Shown here piece by piece: positions 57,043 to 64,000 of a DNA stretch of 64,000 nt. How positions within the stretch are numbered: position 1 is the stretch's first letter; the number at the start of each line of letters is the position of its first letter. The position numbers and the translations under genes are program-made. This DNA comes from Methylobacterium sp. (GTDB lineage Bacteria > Pseudomonadota > Alphaproteobacteria > Rhizobiales > Beijerinckiaceae). The notes under the pieces were generated by a model. That model did no database searches. It had not been told where the DNA came from and saw nothing but the letters and a program-made list of their open reading frames with translations. The DNA lies in contig NZ_JAIETD010000032.1 in the NCBI RefSeq assembly GCF_019745455.1, forward strand, positions 1 to 64,000, in the 5' to 3' direction.

Positions 57043-57840
57043 ATGAGCGCGACCGACGAACTGCTTTACGAGGCCGACGCCGCTGGGATCGCCCGCATCA
57101 CCCTGAACCGGCCGCAGGCGCGCAACGCCCTGACCTTCGCGATGTATCAGGGGTTGATCGACCGCTGTGCGGCGATCGAGGCCGATGCCTTGGTCAAGGT
57201 CCTCGTCATCGCGGGCGCCGGCGACAAGGCCTTCGCGGCCGGAACCGACATCGCGCAGTTCCGCGATTTTTCCTCGGCGCAGGATGCGATTGAGTACGAG
57301 CGCTTCATGGACCGGGTGATGAATGCGCTCGAACGCCTGCGAGTGCCGGTCATCGCGGCGGTGGCGGGTGCCTGTACCGGCGGCGGCGCGGCGATCGCGG
57401 CGGCCTGCGACCTGCGCATTGCCACGGAGGACGCGAAATTCGGCTTCCCGATCGCCCGGACCCTCGGCAACTGCCTCTCGCTCGTCAACCTCAAGCGGCT
57501 CTCGGACCTCATCGGCCCCGCCCGCGTCAAGGACATGATCTTTACCGCCCGCCTCGTCGGCGCGCGGGAGGCGCTCGCCATCGGGCTCGTCGGCGAGGTC
57601 GTGCCGGATGCCGTAGCGCTCACGACCCGGGCCACCGAGCTCGCCGCCCTCGTCGCCGGCCATGCGCCGCTGACCCTCCGGGCCACCAAGGAAGGTCTTC
57701 GCCGCCTTCAGGCCATGGACGAAACAGAGGGCGAGCGCCCCGGCGATGATCTCATCCGCCTCTGCTATACCAGCGCCGACTTTCGCGAGGGGATGGAAGC
57801 GTTCCTCGGCAAGCGGGCGCCGCATTGGACGGGGCAGTAA
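57043..57840 (+). CDS. enoyl-CoA hydratase/isomerase family protein
   Basis: A 265-aa crotonase-fold protein. Substrate-binding ITLNRPQARNALTFAM at 16-31, an AGTDIAQFRDF loop, and the oxyanion segment VAGACTGGGAAIAAACDLRIAT. The usual catalytic glutamates of hydratases are not evident at the expected positions (LGNCLSLVNL replaces them), so it may be an isomerase, a hydrolase or a different crotonase. Monocistronic with its own promoter region. Confidence 0.87.
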   Translation: MSATDELLYEADAAGIARITLNRPQARNALTFAMYQGLIDRCAAIEADALVKVLVIAGAGDKAFAAGTDIAQFRDFSSAQDAIEYERFMDRVMNALERLRVPVIAAVAGACTGGGAAIAAACDLRIATEDAKFGFPIARTLGNCLSLVNLKRLSDLIGPARVKDMIFTARLVGAREALAIGLVGEVVPDAVALTTRATELAALVAGHAPLTLRATKEGLRRLQAMDETEGERPGDDLIRLCYTSADFREGMEAFLGKRAPHWTGQ

Positions 57841-57971
57841 TCTAGAACCGTTACGCGACAGCGCGGCCGGAAGCGATCATCACGGCGCGAAAGCGTAGCT
57901 GCGCTATATCTTTCACCCATCAAGACTTATCGTCCGGCCGCTTCTAGCGATTCGGTGCGGGGTGCTGTGTC

Positions 57972-59048
57972 ATGACGCGTGTCGGTTGGGGATTTCTGGC
58001 CCTCCTTGTCGGGTTGTGGCCGGCCATTGTTGCAGCCGATGCCACCGAGCCGACCAAGGACATCCCCGGGGTCAAGGACAGCCCTGTGCTGAAGCGCTAC
58101 GAGGGCGCCTACATCGTCGGTTACGAGAAGTCCGCCTACACGGACTTCAAGGTGCCGCTGTCGAAGCTGGAGCAAACCGATCAGCGCGACGTGACGAACA
58201 ACCGCCTCTACGTGCCAAAGCAGCAGCAGGAGCTCGAAGGCGCCCTGACCCGGCTCGTCTATCTCATCCCCGCCGGCCGCTCGCCCTTCGAGGTGCTGCG
58301 CAACTACCAGGATGAGATCGAGGCCGGCGGCGGCTCGGTCCTCTACTCGTGCAAGGCCGAAGGCTGCGGCGGCGACCACACCCGGTCCTCTTCCGGCGGC
58401 GGAAGCTCCTCCAGCCTGATGATGTATTTCTTTCGTGCCGCCGACGTGAAGGACCCGGCTTTCTCGAATGGGGCTTGCGCGGTCACCAGCACGATCAGCG
58501 ATCAGCGCTACATGACCGCCAAGCGGCCCGATCCGGACGGGGACACCTGGCTCACGGTCCAGGCCTTCCGGGTCGACGGAGGGCCCTATTGTAAGGCCTT
58601 CACCGGTCGCACCGTCGCCGTCGTGCACCTGCTCGAACCGAAGGCGCGCGAGCGCAAGATGACCACCGTCAAGGCCGACGAAATGGCCAAAAGCATCGGC
58701 GCCACCGGCAAGGTCGCCCTCTACGGCATTCTGTTCGACACGGCCAAGACCGACGTGAAGCCGGAATCCGCCCCGACCCTCCAGGAGATCGCCGGCCTGA
58801 TGAAGGCCGATTCCAAGCTCGCCGTCATCGTGGTCGGGCATACCGACAACCAGGGCGGCTACGATTACAACGTCGACCTCTCGAAGCGCCGCTCGGACGC
58901 GGTGATCAAGGCGCTCTCGGGCAGCTACGGCATCGACGCCAAGCGCCTCAAGGCCGCCGGGATCGGCATGGTCGCGCCGACGGCCAGCAACGACGACGAG
59001 GCCGGCCGCGCCAAGAACCGGCGCGTCGAACTGGTCAAGCTGAACTGA
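57972..59048 (+). CDS. OmpA-family protein with DUF4892-like N-terminal domain
   Basis: A 358-aa exported protein. Signal peptide to about residue 23 (VAA|D), a DUF4892-like domain (about 30-230; DIPGVKDSPVLKRYEGAYIVGYE, LVYLIPAGRSPFEVLRNYQDEIEAGG) and an OmpA C-terminal peptidoglycan-binding domain (ILFDTAKTDVKPESAPTL, VVGHTDNQGGYDYNVDLSKRRSDAV, AKNRRVELV). It anchors to peptidoglycan in the periplasm. First gene of a run with an inhibitor, LemA and M48 peptidase (gap of 4 nt to the next). Confidence 0.88.
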   Translation: MTRVGWGFLALLVGLWPAIVAADATEPTKDIPGVKDSPVLKRYEGAYIVGYEKSAYTDFKVPLSKLEQTDQRDVTNNRLYVPKQQQELEGALTRLVYLIPAGRSPFEVLRNYQDEIEAGGGSVLYSCKAEGCGGDHTRSSSGGGSSSSLMMYFFRAADVKDPAFSNGACAVTSTISDQRYMTAKRPDPDGDTWLTVQAFRVDGGPYCKAFTGRTVAVVHLLEPKARERKMTTVKADEMAKSIGATGKVALYGILFDTAKTDVKPESAPTLQEIAGLMKADSKLAVIVVGHTDNQGGYDYNVDLSKRRSDAVIKALSGSYGIDAKRLKAAGIGMVAPTASNDDEAGRAKNRRVELVKLN

Positions 59049-59052
59049 CGCG

Positions 59053-59742
59053 ATGCGCCTCGCCCTCGCAGCTGTCGTCGTCGTGCTCGGAAGTCTGGGG
59101 GCTCCTGCACAGACGCTGCCCGATCATGCCCGCGACAGCCTCGGCGAGTGGCTCGCGGCGCCTGAAGACGGCAAGCCGGGCTGTCGGCTGAAGCTGACGA
59201 GTGAGCGGACCATCGGCGGCTGGTCGGCCGTGCCCGCGCCGGACTGCTCCGCGCGGCTGCCGAAGCTCGCCGAGGCCTCCGCCTGGGACTACGAAGGCGG
59301 CATTCGCCTGTTCGACGCGACGCGCCGGAAGGTCGCGACGTTCGAAGAGGACGAGACGACCCTGCTGAAAACTCGCGTGACCGACGTCCCCGCAATCCTG
59401 CTGGTGCGCGCCAAGGCCGGCATCGACCGGGCACCGTCCGCGGCGCAAGTTGCGGGCCTCTGGACGATGCGTCGGCCGGGCGGGACACCGCTTTGCGCGG
59501 TCACCCTTGGCACCGAGAAACAGGTGGGCGAAGGCGGCACCGTTCTGGCGGCCGCCCCATGCGACGCGGCTGTGGCGAAGCTGAAGCTGTCGCGCTGGCA
59601 GATCGAGGATTTCGCCCTGATGCTCTATGGCGGCGGCGACTCTTCGCTGCGGTTCGAGCCTGGCCCCGAGGGCTTCGTGAAGGCCGAGGCTGGGCGTCCG
59701 CTCGAGATGGTGCGGGCGTCCCCTAAGGGAGACAGGCAATGA
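59053..59742 (+). CDS. tandem AprI/Inh-type metalloprotease inhibitor
   Basis: A 229-aa secreted protein with signal peptide (MRLALAAVVVVLGSLGAPAQ). It seems to contain two copies of the AprI/Inh inhibitor fold: about 30-115 (LGEWLAAPEDGKPGCRLKL, GGWSAVPAPDCSARLPKL, GGIRLFDATRRKVATFEED) and about 135-220 (AGLWTMRRPGGTPLCAVTL, GGTVLAAAPCDAAVAKLKL, FALMLYGGGDSSLRFEPG). Each has a Cys pair in the family positions. Such inhibitors block serralysin-type zinc proteases in the periplasm. It overlaps lemA by 4 nt (ATGA). Confidence 0.82.
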   Translation: MRLALAAVVVVLGSLGAPAQTLPDHARDSLGEWLAAPEDGKPGCRLKLTSERTIGGWSAVPAPDCSARLPKLAEASAWDYEGGIRLFDATRRKVATFEEDETTLLKTRVTDVPAILLVRAKAGIDRAPSAAQVAGLWTMRRPGGTPLCAVTLGTEKQVGEGGTVLAAAPCDAAVAKLKLSRWQIEDFALMLYGGGDSSLRFEPGPEGFVKAEAGRPLEMVRASPKGDRQ

Positions 59743-60296
59743 AATGGGTCGTCATCGGCGCCGTCGCCCTCATCGCGGTCTGGCTGGTCTTCACCTATAA
59801 CGGCCTCGTCGCGCTCAAGGCGCGGGTCGCGCAAGCCTTCGGCGACGTCGACGTGCAACTCAAGCAGCGCCGCGACCTCATCCCCAACCTCGTCGAGACC
59901 GTGAAGGGTTATGCCGGGCACGAGCGCGGCACCTTGGAGGCGGTCGTGCGCGCGCGCAACGAGGCGGCCACGGCCCGCGGCCCCGGCGCGCAGGCCGAGA
60001 GCGAAGCGGCTTTGCAGAGCGCGCTCGGTCGTCTCCTCGCCCTCAGCGAGGCCTATCCGGACCTGAAGGCCAACACCAACTTCCAAAGCCTTCAGGACGA
60101 GCTTTCGGAGGTCGAGAACCGCCTCGCGGCCGCTCGGCGCTTCTTCAACAACGCGGTCGCCGAGTACAATGCGGCGATCGCCGCGATCCCGGCCATCCTG
60201 TTCGCCCGGCGCCTGGGCTTCCATCCGCAGGCCGGCTTCGATCTCAGCGAGACCGAGCGCAAGCTGCTCGACGCCCCGCCCTCGGTCTCGTTCTGA
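59739..60296 (+). CDS. LemA family protein
   Basis: A 185-aa protein with an N-terminal membrane anchor (WVVIGAVALIAVWLVFTYN) and the LemA helical core: YNGLVALKARVAQAFGDVDVQLKQRRDLIPNLVETVKGYAGHE at 22-64, and ELSEVENRLAAARRFFNNAVAEYNAAIAAIP at about 118-148. LemA proteins commonly pair with M48 or other proteases, as here. Confidence 0.93.
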   Translation: MKWVVIGAVALIAVWLVFTYNGLVALKARVAQAFGDVDVQLKQRRDLIPNLVETVKGYAGHERGTLEAVVRARNEAATARGPGAQAESEAALQSALGRLLALSEAYPDLKANTNFQSLQDELSEVENRLAAARRFFNNAVAEYNAAIAAIPAILFARRLGFHPQAGFDLSETERKLLDAPPSVSF

Positions 60297-60320
60297 TCCG
60301 AGGCAACGGGAGGCCGCCCG

Positions 60321-61292
60321 GTGACCGCCTACGGCCTCTACACCCATATCCGCGCCAACGAGATCCGTTCGCGGGTGCTGGTGGGGATTCTCTTCGCCCT
60401 CGTCCTCGTGCTGGCCTTTGGCGCTGCGCTCGTCGTTCGGGCGATGGGTGGAAACCTGCCGGCGGGTAGCCCGCCGGCCTTGTCGATCTACCTCGCCGCC
60501 GCAGCCGGCGACCTGATCTGGCTCGGACCCATCGCCTTCGCGGGAGCCTTCCTGTGGCTGTTCGTAGCCTATCACGCCCATCAACGGCTGATCGACGGAG
60601 TAACGGGTGCGCGAGCGGTGACGCGAGCCGAGGCACCCGAACTCTATGGCTTGCTGGAGAACCTGTGCATCGCCCGCGGCTTGACCGTTCCGAGGCTGAA
60701 CGTCGTCGAGGATCAGGCGCTCAACGCCTATGCCACCGGCCTCAACCCGAACCAGTACGCCATCACGGTGACCACCGGGCTGACGCAGGCGCTCAATCCG
60801 CGCGAGATGGAGGCCGTGCTCGCCCACGAACTGACCCATATCCGCAACGACGACGTCCGCACCATGATGATCGCCATCCTGATCGCCGGCGTCTTCAGCT
60901 TCGCGGGCGAGATGCTCATGCGCGGCAATCTCACGTCGGGCCGCGGACGCGACCGGGGTGGGGCGCTGCCGGCCCTTCTGATCGGCGTCGCGCTGGTGGT
61001 CATCGCCTGGGGTGCATCCCGGCTGATCCGTTTCAGCCTGTCGCGGACACGTGAATACGTTGCCGACGCTGGCGCCGTCGAATTGACGAAGGATCCTGAT
61101 GCGATGATCGGCGCGCTTCTCAAGATCTCCGGCCGGGGCGAACTCGCTCGCGCGCCGTCAGGCGTGATGGAAATGTGCGTCGACAATCCACGCTCGGGGA
61201 TCGGCGACCTCTTCGCGACTCATCCCTCGATCGACGACCGCATCGCGGCGCTGACGCGCTACGCCGGTGGATCTCCTCCAGAGCGTCGATAG
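60321..61292 (+). CDS. M48 family metallopeptidase (HtpX-like)
   Basis: A 323-aa membrane zinc peptidase. Two N-terminal helices (about 15-45 and 65-90), the zinc motif HELTH at 169-173, a further helix pair around 185-240, and the third ligand in EYVADAGAV. HtpX-type enzymes cleave damaged membrane proteins. GTG 60321 follows CGGGAGG by 7 nt. Last gene of the OmpA-inhibitor-LemA-M48 run. Confidence 0.93.
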   Translation: MTAYGLYTHIRANEIRSRVLVGILFALVLVLAFGAALVVRAMGGNLPAGSPPALSIYLAAAAGDLIWLGPIAFAGAFLWLFVAYHAHQRLIDGVTGARAVTRAEAPELYGLLENLCIARGLTVPRLNVVEDQALNAYATGLNPNQYAITVTTGLTQALNPREMEAVLAHELTHIRNDDVRTMMIAILIAGVFSFAGEMLMRGNLTSGRGRDRGGALPALLIGVALVVIAWGASRLIRFSLSRTREYVADAGAVELTKDPDAMIGALLKISGRGELARAPSGVMEMCVDNPRSGIGDLFATHPSIDDRIAALTRYAGGSPPERR

Positions 61293-61328
61293 GCGGGGAG
61301 CCTTGCGAGAACCACGACATCCGCGCTC

Positions 61329-61359
61329 GCGGCGAATACTGAGTCTCGCCGCTCTTATT
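61329..61359 (+). terminator. probable terminator after the M48 peptidase
   Basis: A 7-bp stem, GCGGCGA (61329-61335) and TCGCCGC (61346-61352), with a 10-nt loop is followed by TCTTATT. It lies 36 nt after the peptidase stop. Confidence 0.45.
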
Positions 61360-61394
61360 GCGCGACGTTCTGTTTCGTATCAGCCGATCACAGC

Positions 61395-61402
61395 TTGTAT
61401 AC
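61395..61402. promoter_or_regulatory. promoter-proximal GTATAC palindrome before the first GntR gene
   Basis: TTGTATAC (61395-61402) overlaps a TATACT -10-like hexamer (61398-61403), 46 nt upstream of ATG 61449. FCD-type GntR regulators typically bind TTGTATACAA-like palindromes, so it may be an autoregulatory site; the right half is imperfect. Confidence 0.4.
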
Positions 61403-61448
61403 TTTGCCAACCCGTATGAATAATCAGAATGAAAAAAGGGAGAGCGGC

Positions 61449-62105
61449 ATGAACCGGGGCGGGCGTTTGAGGCAGACGATCGAGGACGAGATCGTCGACG
61501 GACGGCTGCCATTGGGGGCGAGGCTCGACGAGACACAACTCGCCGAGCGCTTCGGCGTTTCGCGGACGCCGATCCGCGAGGCACTCCTGCAACTGGCGAT
61601 GACGGGACTGGTCGAGATCAAGGCGCGCCGCGGGGCCATCGTCAGCGCGCCCGAGCCGCAGGTCCTGATCGCGATGTTCGAGACGATGGCTGAGATCGAG
61701 GCGTCCTGCGGTCGATTTGCGGCGCGCCGGCTGATCCCGCAGGACGAGGCCGATCTCAAGGCGTCGCTGGCCGCCTGCGCGGTCCTTGCCGAAGCGAATG
61801 ACCCGGAGGGCTATTACCAGGAGAATTACGTTTTCCACACGGTGATCTATCGGGCCTGCCGCAACGCATTCCTATGCGAGCAGGCGCGCCTGCTGCATCG
61901 GCGTCTGACGCCTTTCCGGCGGCTGCAGCTTCGCGCCCGGAATCGTCTCGGACAATCCTTCGCCGAGCACGAAGCGATCGTCGATGCGGTGATGAAGGGG
62001 GACGAAGTTCGCGCCGCCGAGGCCCTGAGACTCCATGTGGTCGTCCAGGGAGACCGGTTCTCGGATCTCGTGGCCAGTCTGAAGACAGACGATCTTGTCG
62101 CCTGA
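61449..62105 (+). CDS. GntR-family regulator, FCD (FadR) subfamily
   Basis: A 218-aa regulator. N-terminal winged helix (LRQTIEDEIVDGRLPLGARLDETQLAERFGVSRTPIREALLQLAMTGLVEI) and C-terminal helical FCD ligand domain (IAMFETMAEIEASCGRFAARRL, FHTVIYRACRN, FAEHEAIVDAVMKGD). Earlier in-frame starts at 61395 (TTG) and 61416 exist; ATG 61449 is favoured by AAAGGGAGA 7 nt upstream. It is convergent with another FCD regulator. The ligand is unknown, probably an organic acid. Confidence 0.88.
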   Translation: MNRGGRLRQTIEDEIVDGRLPLGARLDETQLAERFGVSRTPIREALLQLAMTGLVEIKARRGAIVSAPEPQVLIAMFETMAEIEASCGRFAARRLIPQDEADLKASLAACAVLAEANDPEGYYQENYVFHTVIYRACRNAFLCEQARLLHRRLTPFRRLQLRARNRLGQSFAEHEAIVDAVMKGDEVRAAEALRLHVVVQGDRFSDLVASLKTDDLVA

Positions 62106-62181
62106 TGTGGTGTCATCGTGGCTTGGGCCGAGCGGCAAATTCTCGACGTGACGCTAAAGACCGGTTTTCGATTAAGGCGTC

Positions 62182-62874
62182 TCAGTCCGGGTCGAAAGCG
62201 TTGTCGGAATCGACGAAGTTGGCGGCGATGACCGACTTCTTGGCGCGGATGTGCTGGCGCATCAGCGAGGAGAGTGCCTCGCCGTCGCGGGCGCGAAGCA
62301 GTTCGATCATGCGCTCGTGCTCGGCCATCGCGGTCGCCCATTGCTCGGGGGATTGATGAGCGGAGTAACGGGAGCATTGGACGCGACCGGACAACCCCAC
62401 ATAGATGTGATTGAGCGTGGCGTTGCGGCTCGCCGCCATGACCGCCTCGTGGATGGCGCGGTTGTGTCTGAAATAGGTATCCTGATCGCCCGTCTTCCAG
62501 GCCGAGATCATGGCGGAATGGTCCGCCTCGATATCGGCGACCTCCTCGTCCGAGATGGTGTGGCAGGTGATGGCCGCCGCGGTGGCTTCGAGCCCGGCGA
62601 TGACCTCGATCATCTCCTCGATTTCCGACAGAGCGAGACTGGCGACGCGGGCGCCGCGATTCGGAAGCAGCTCCAGCAAGCCTTCGGTGGCCAAGATCTT
62701 GATCGCTTCCCGCAAGGGCGTGCGCGAGATGCCGAACCGCTCGGTCAACTCCCCTTCGTTCACGCGAGAACGCGGCTGAAGCTCTCCTGAAAGAATAAGC
62801 TCGCGCATTCGCTCCACAACCTCGTCATGGAGGTAGCGACGATTAATCGAGAGTGCCGTTTCCATTTTTGCCAT
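62182..62874 (-). CDS. GntR-family regulator, FCD subfamily (second)
   Basis: A 230-aa regulator with the DNA-binding domain at about 12-70 (LHDEVVERMRELILSGELQPRSRVNEGELTERFGISRTPLREAIKILATEGLLEL) and the FCD domain after about 85 (MIEVIAGLEATAAAITC, HNRAIHEAVMAASRN, WATAMAEHERMIELL, metal-binding His/Asp positions preserved). It lies 157 nt downstream of zwf on the same strand and 76 nt convergent from the other GntR gene. The upstream gap has CTGAATACAG (62886-62895), a possible self-binding site. Confidence 0.88.
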   Translation of the reverse strand: MAKMETALSINRRYLHDEVVERMRELILSGELQPRSRVNEGELTERFGISRTPLREAIKILATEGLLELLPNRGARVASLALSEIEEMIEVIAGLEATAAAITCHTISDEEVADIEADHSAMISAWKTGDQDTYFRHNRAIHEAVMAASRNATLNHIYVGLSGRVQCSRYSAHQSPEQWATAMAEHERMIELLRARDGEALSSLMRQHIRAKKSVIAANFVDSDNAFDPD

Positions 62875-63031
62875 CTGTCAACGCACTGAATACAGAACAG
62901 AAAACACGATTCCGTCTACGACTCTGTTTAGAGGTGAACCATTTCCGAGTCGAGCCGCCAGTGCATGGCTGAATACGCAGATTGGCCGATGTCCTGCTTT
63001 GAACAGCAAAATGGACGAGAGTTACCGAGTG

Positions 63032-64000
63032 TCAGTTCATTTCCTCGTGCCAAGTACGGCCATCGCGCTCGATGAGAGCGATGGCCGCGGTGGGTCCCCA
63101 GCTTCCGGCGGGATAGAGTCGAGGAGACTCGGGCCGGTCTGCCCACGCTTTCAACAGCGAATCAGCCCAGGCCCACGCGACCTCGACCTCGTCTCGACGC
63201 ATGAACAGTGTCGCGTTGCCGCGCACGACATCCATCAGCAGGCGCTCGTAGGCGTCGGGATAGCGCTGCTTGAACGTCTCCTCGAAGGAGATGTCGAGGT
63301 TGGTCGGCCTAAGCCGCATGCCGCCGGGACCAGGGTCCTTGGTCATGACTTCGAGCTTGATGCCTTCCTCGGGCTGGAGGCGGATGACGAGGCGATTCGG
63401 CTCGCGCCCGAACGACTCGGCGGGGAAGATCGAGAACGGCGAGGCGCGGAACTGCACCACGATCTCGGAGAGCTTCTTGGGCAACCGCTTGCCAGTGCGC
63501 AGGTAGAAGGGCACGCCGGCCCAGCGCCAGGATTGGACCTCGAGCTTCAACGCCACGAAGGTCTCGGTCCGGCTCGCTTCGTTTCCGCCGATATCGGTGC
63601 GGTAGCCGTCGACCGATTTGCCGTCGATGGCGCCAGCCGCGTACTGGCCGCGGACGGTCACGCTCTGGACATCGTTGGGCGTGATCGGCTTGAGTGCCCG
63701 CAGCACCTTGAGCTTCTCGTCGCGCACGGAATTGGCATCCAGGGAAAGCGGGCTCTCCATCGCCATGAGGCAGAGGAGCTGCAGCATGTGGTTCTGCACC
63801 ATGTCGCGCAGGGCGCCCGAGGTGTCGTAGTAACCGGCCCGACCCTCGACGCCGACGGTCTCGCCGACGGTGATCTGGACATGATCGATGACGTCCGCCG
63901 TCCAGAGGCGCTCGAAGATGGTGTTGGCAAAACGCAGCGCGAGGAGGTTCTGCACCGTCTCCTTGCCGAGGTAATGGTCGATTCGGAAGATCTGCTCCTC
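63032..64000 (-). CDS. zwf: glucose-6-phosphate dehydrogenase (3' part; runs off the window)
   Basis: The C-terminal 322 residues of G6PD, which makes 6-phosphogluconolactone and NAD(P)H at the head of the oxidative pentose phosphate and Entner-Doudoroff routes. The frame is open to the window edge and reads EEQIFRIDHYLGKETVQN across it, including the substrate/catalytic motif RIDHYLGKE, so the gene extends beyond 64000; a Val/Met at 63955 is internal. Other landmarks: FYLRTGKRLPKK, and the end WGPTAAIALIERDGRTWHEE. Confidence 0.96.
   Translation of the reverse strand, partial: EEQIFRIDHYLGKETVQNLLALRFANTIFERLWTADVIDHVQITVGETVGVEGRAGYYDTSGALRDMVQNHMLQLLCLMAMESPLSLDANSVRDEKLKVLRALKPITPNDVQSVTVRGQYAAGAIDGKSVDGYRTDIGGNEASRTETFVALKLEVQSWRWAGVPFYLRTGKRLPKKLSEIVVQFRASPFSIFPAESFGREPNRLVIRLQPEEGIKLEVMTKDPGPGGMRLRPTNLDISFEETFKQRYPDAYERLLMDVVRGNATLFMRRDEVEVAWAWADSLLKAWADRPESPRLYPAGSWGPTAAIALIERDGRTWHEEMN

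Overview
The window is GC-rich chromosomal DNA from an alphaproteobacterium, most likely a methylotroph of the Methylobacterium/Methylorubrum group (Hyphomicrobiales). This is inferred from codon and GC style and from gene content: an atpHAGDC operon without F0 genes, tandem yejA paralogues, a CycM-type membrane-anchored cytochrome c, and a phosphoribulokinase/fructose-bisphosphatase cluster divergent from a CbbR/QscR-type LysR gene with no RubisCO genes in view. No rRNA, tRNA, CRISPR array, insertion sequence or prophage was found. Most of the window is compactly packed housekeeping chromosome with several short operons.

Region by region. 0.1-6.3 kb: a CycM-like cytochrome c, then two Yej-type oligopeptide-binding proteins and one permease (yejA-yejA-yejB), followed by a GNAT acetyltransferase where yejE/yejF would be expected. 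6.3-13.2 kb (minus strand): a MoxR ATPase - DUF58 - BatA/DUF4159 - VWA-like membrane protein operon. 13.4-16.1 kb: DUF1285, Nudix CoA pyrophosphatase, DUF6111 and CCA-adding enzyme, translationally coupled. 16.8-21.9 kb (minus): F1 ATP synthase operon atpHAGDC with strong hairpins between some cistrons. 22.2-24.7 kb: a DsbA-like thioredoxin-fold protein, a small membrane protein, YebC and a possible 52-55 aa membrane peptide. 24.6-30.4 kb: fbp-prk-rpe-CbbY-like phosphatase on the minus strand, and a divergent LysR gene overlapping a P450-type ferredoxin reductase gene. 30.4-36.7 kb: an XRE-like regulator, a META-domain protein, a glycosyltransferase, cysteine synthase, three small glycine-rich disordered (hydrophilin-like) proteins and an acyl-CoA synthetase. 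36.7-41.3 kb: TypA/BipA, a BrnT/BrnA toxin-antitoxin pair, and minCDE.

41.4-50.7 kb: a nucleoside transporter followed by a cytochrome P450, a 42-aa protein with an internal repeat behind a general-stress (EcfG-type) promoter match, an ABC-F ATPase, a patatin-like lipoprotein, a photolyase-like FAD protein lacking the antenna domain, and an ABC exporter. 50.7-57.8 kb: an HhH protein, polyphosphate kinase 2, a CorA/ZntB-like transporter, an inducible-type arginine/lysine decarboxylase with a coupled acetyltransferase, and an enoyl-CoA hydratase. 58-61.3 kb: an apparent envelope-proteolysis operon (OmpA/DUF4892 protein, tandem Inh-type metalloprotease inhibitor, LemA, M48 metallopeptidase). 61.4-64 kb: two convergent FCD-type GntR regulators and the 3' part of glucose-6-phosphate dehydrogenase running off the end.

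The leads most worth following are the 42-aa repeat peptide with the GGAAC-N16-CGTT promoter, the hydrophilin-like trio, the protease-inhibitor-LemA-M48 operon, and the antenna-less photolyase beside an exporter. Function calls rest on motifs read by eye; no database search was possible.
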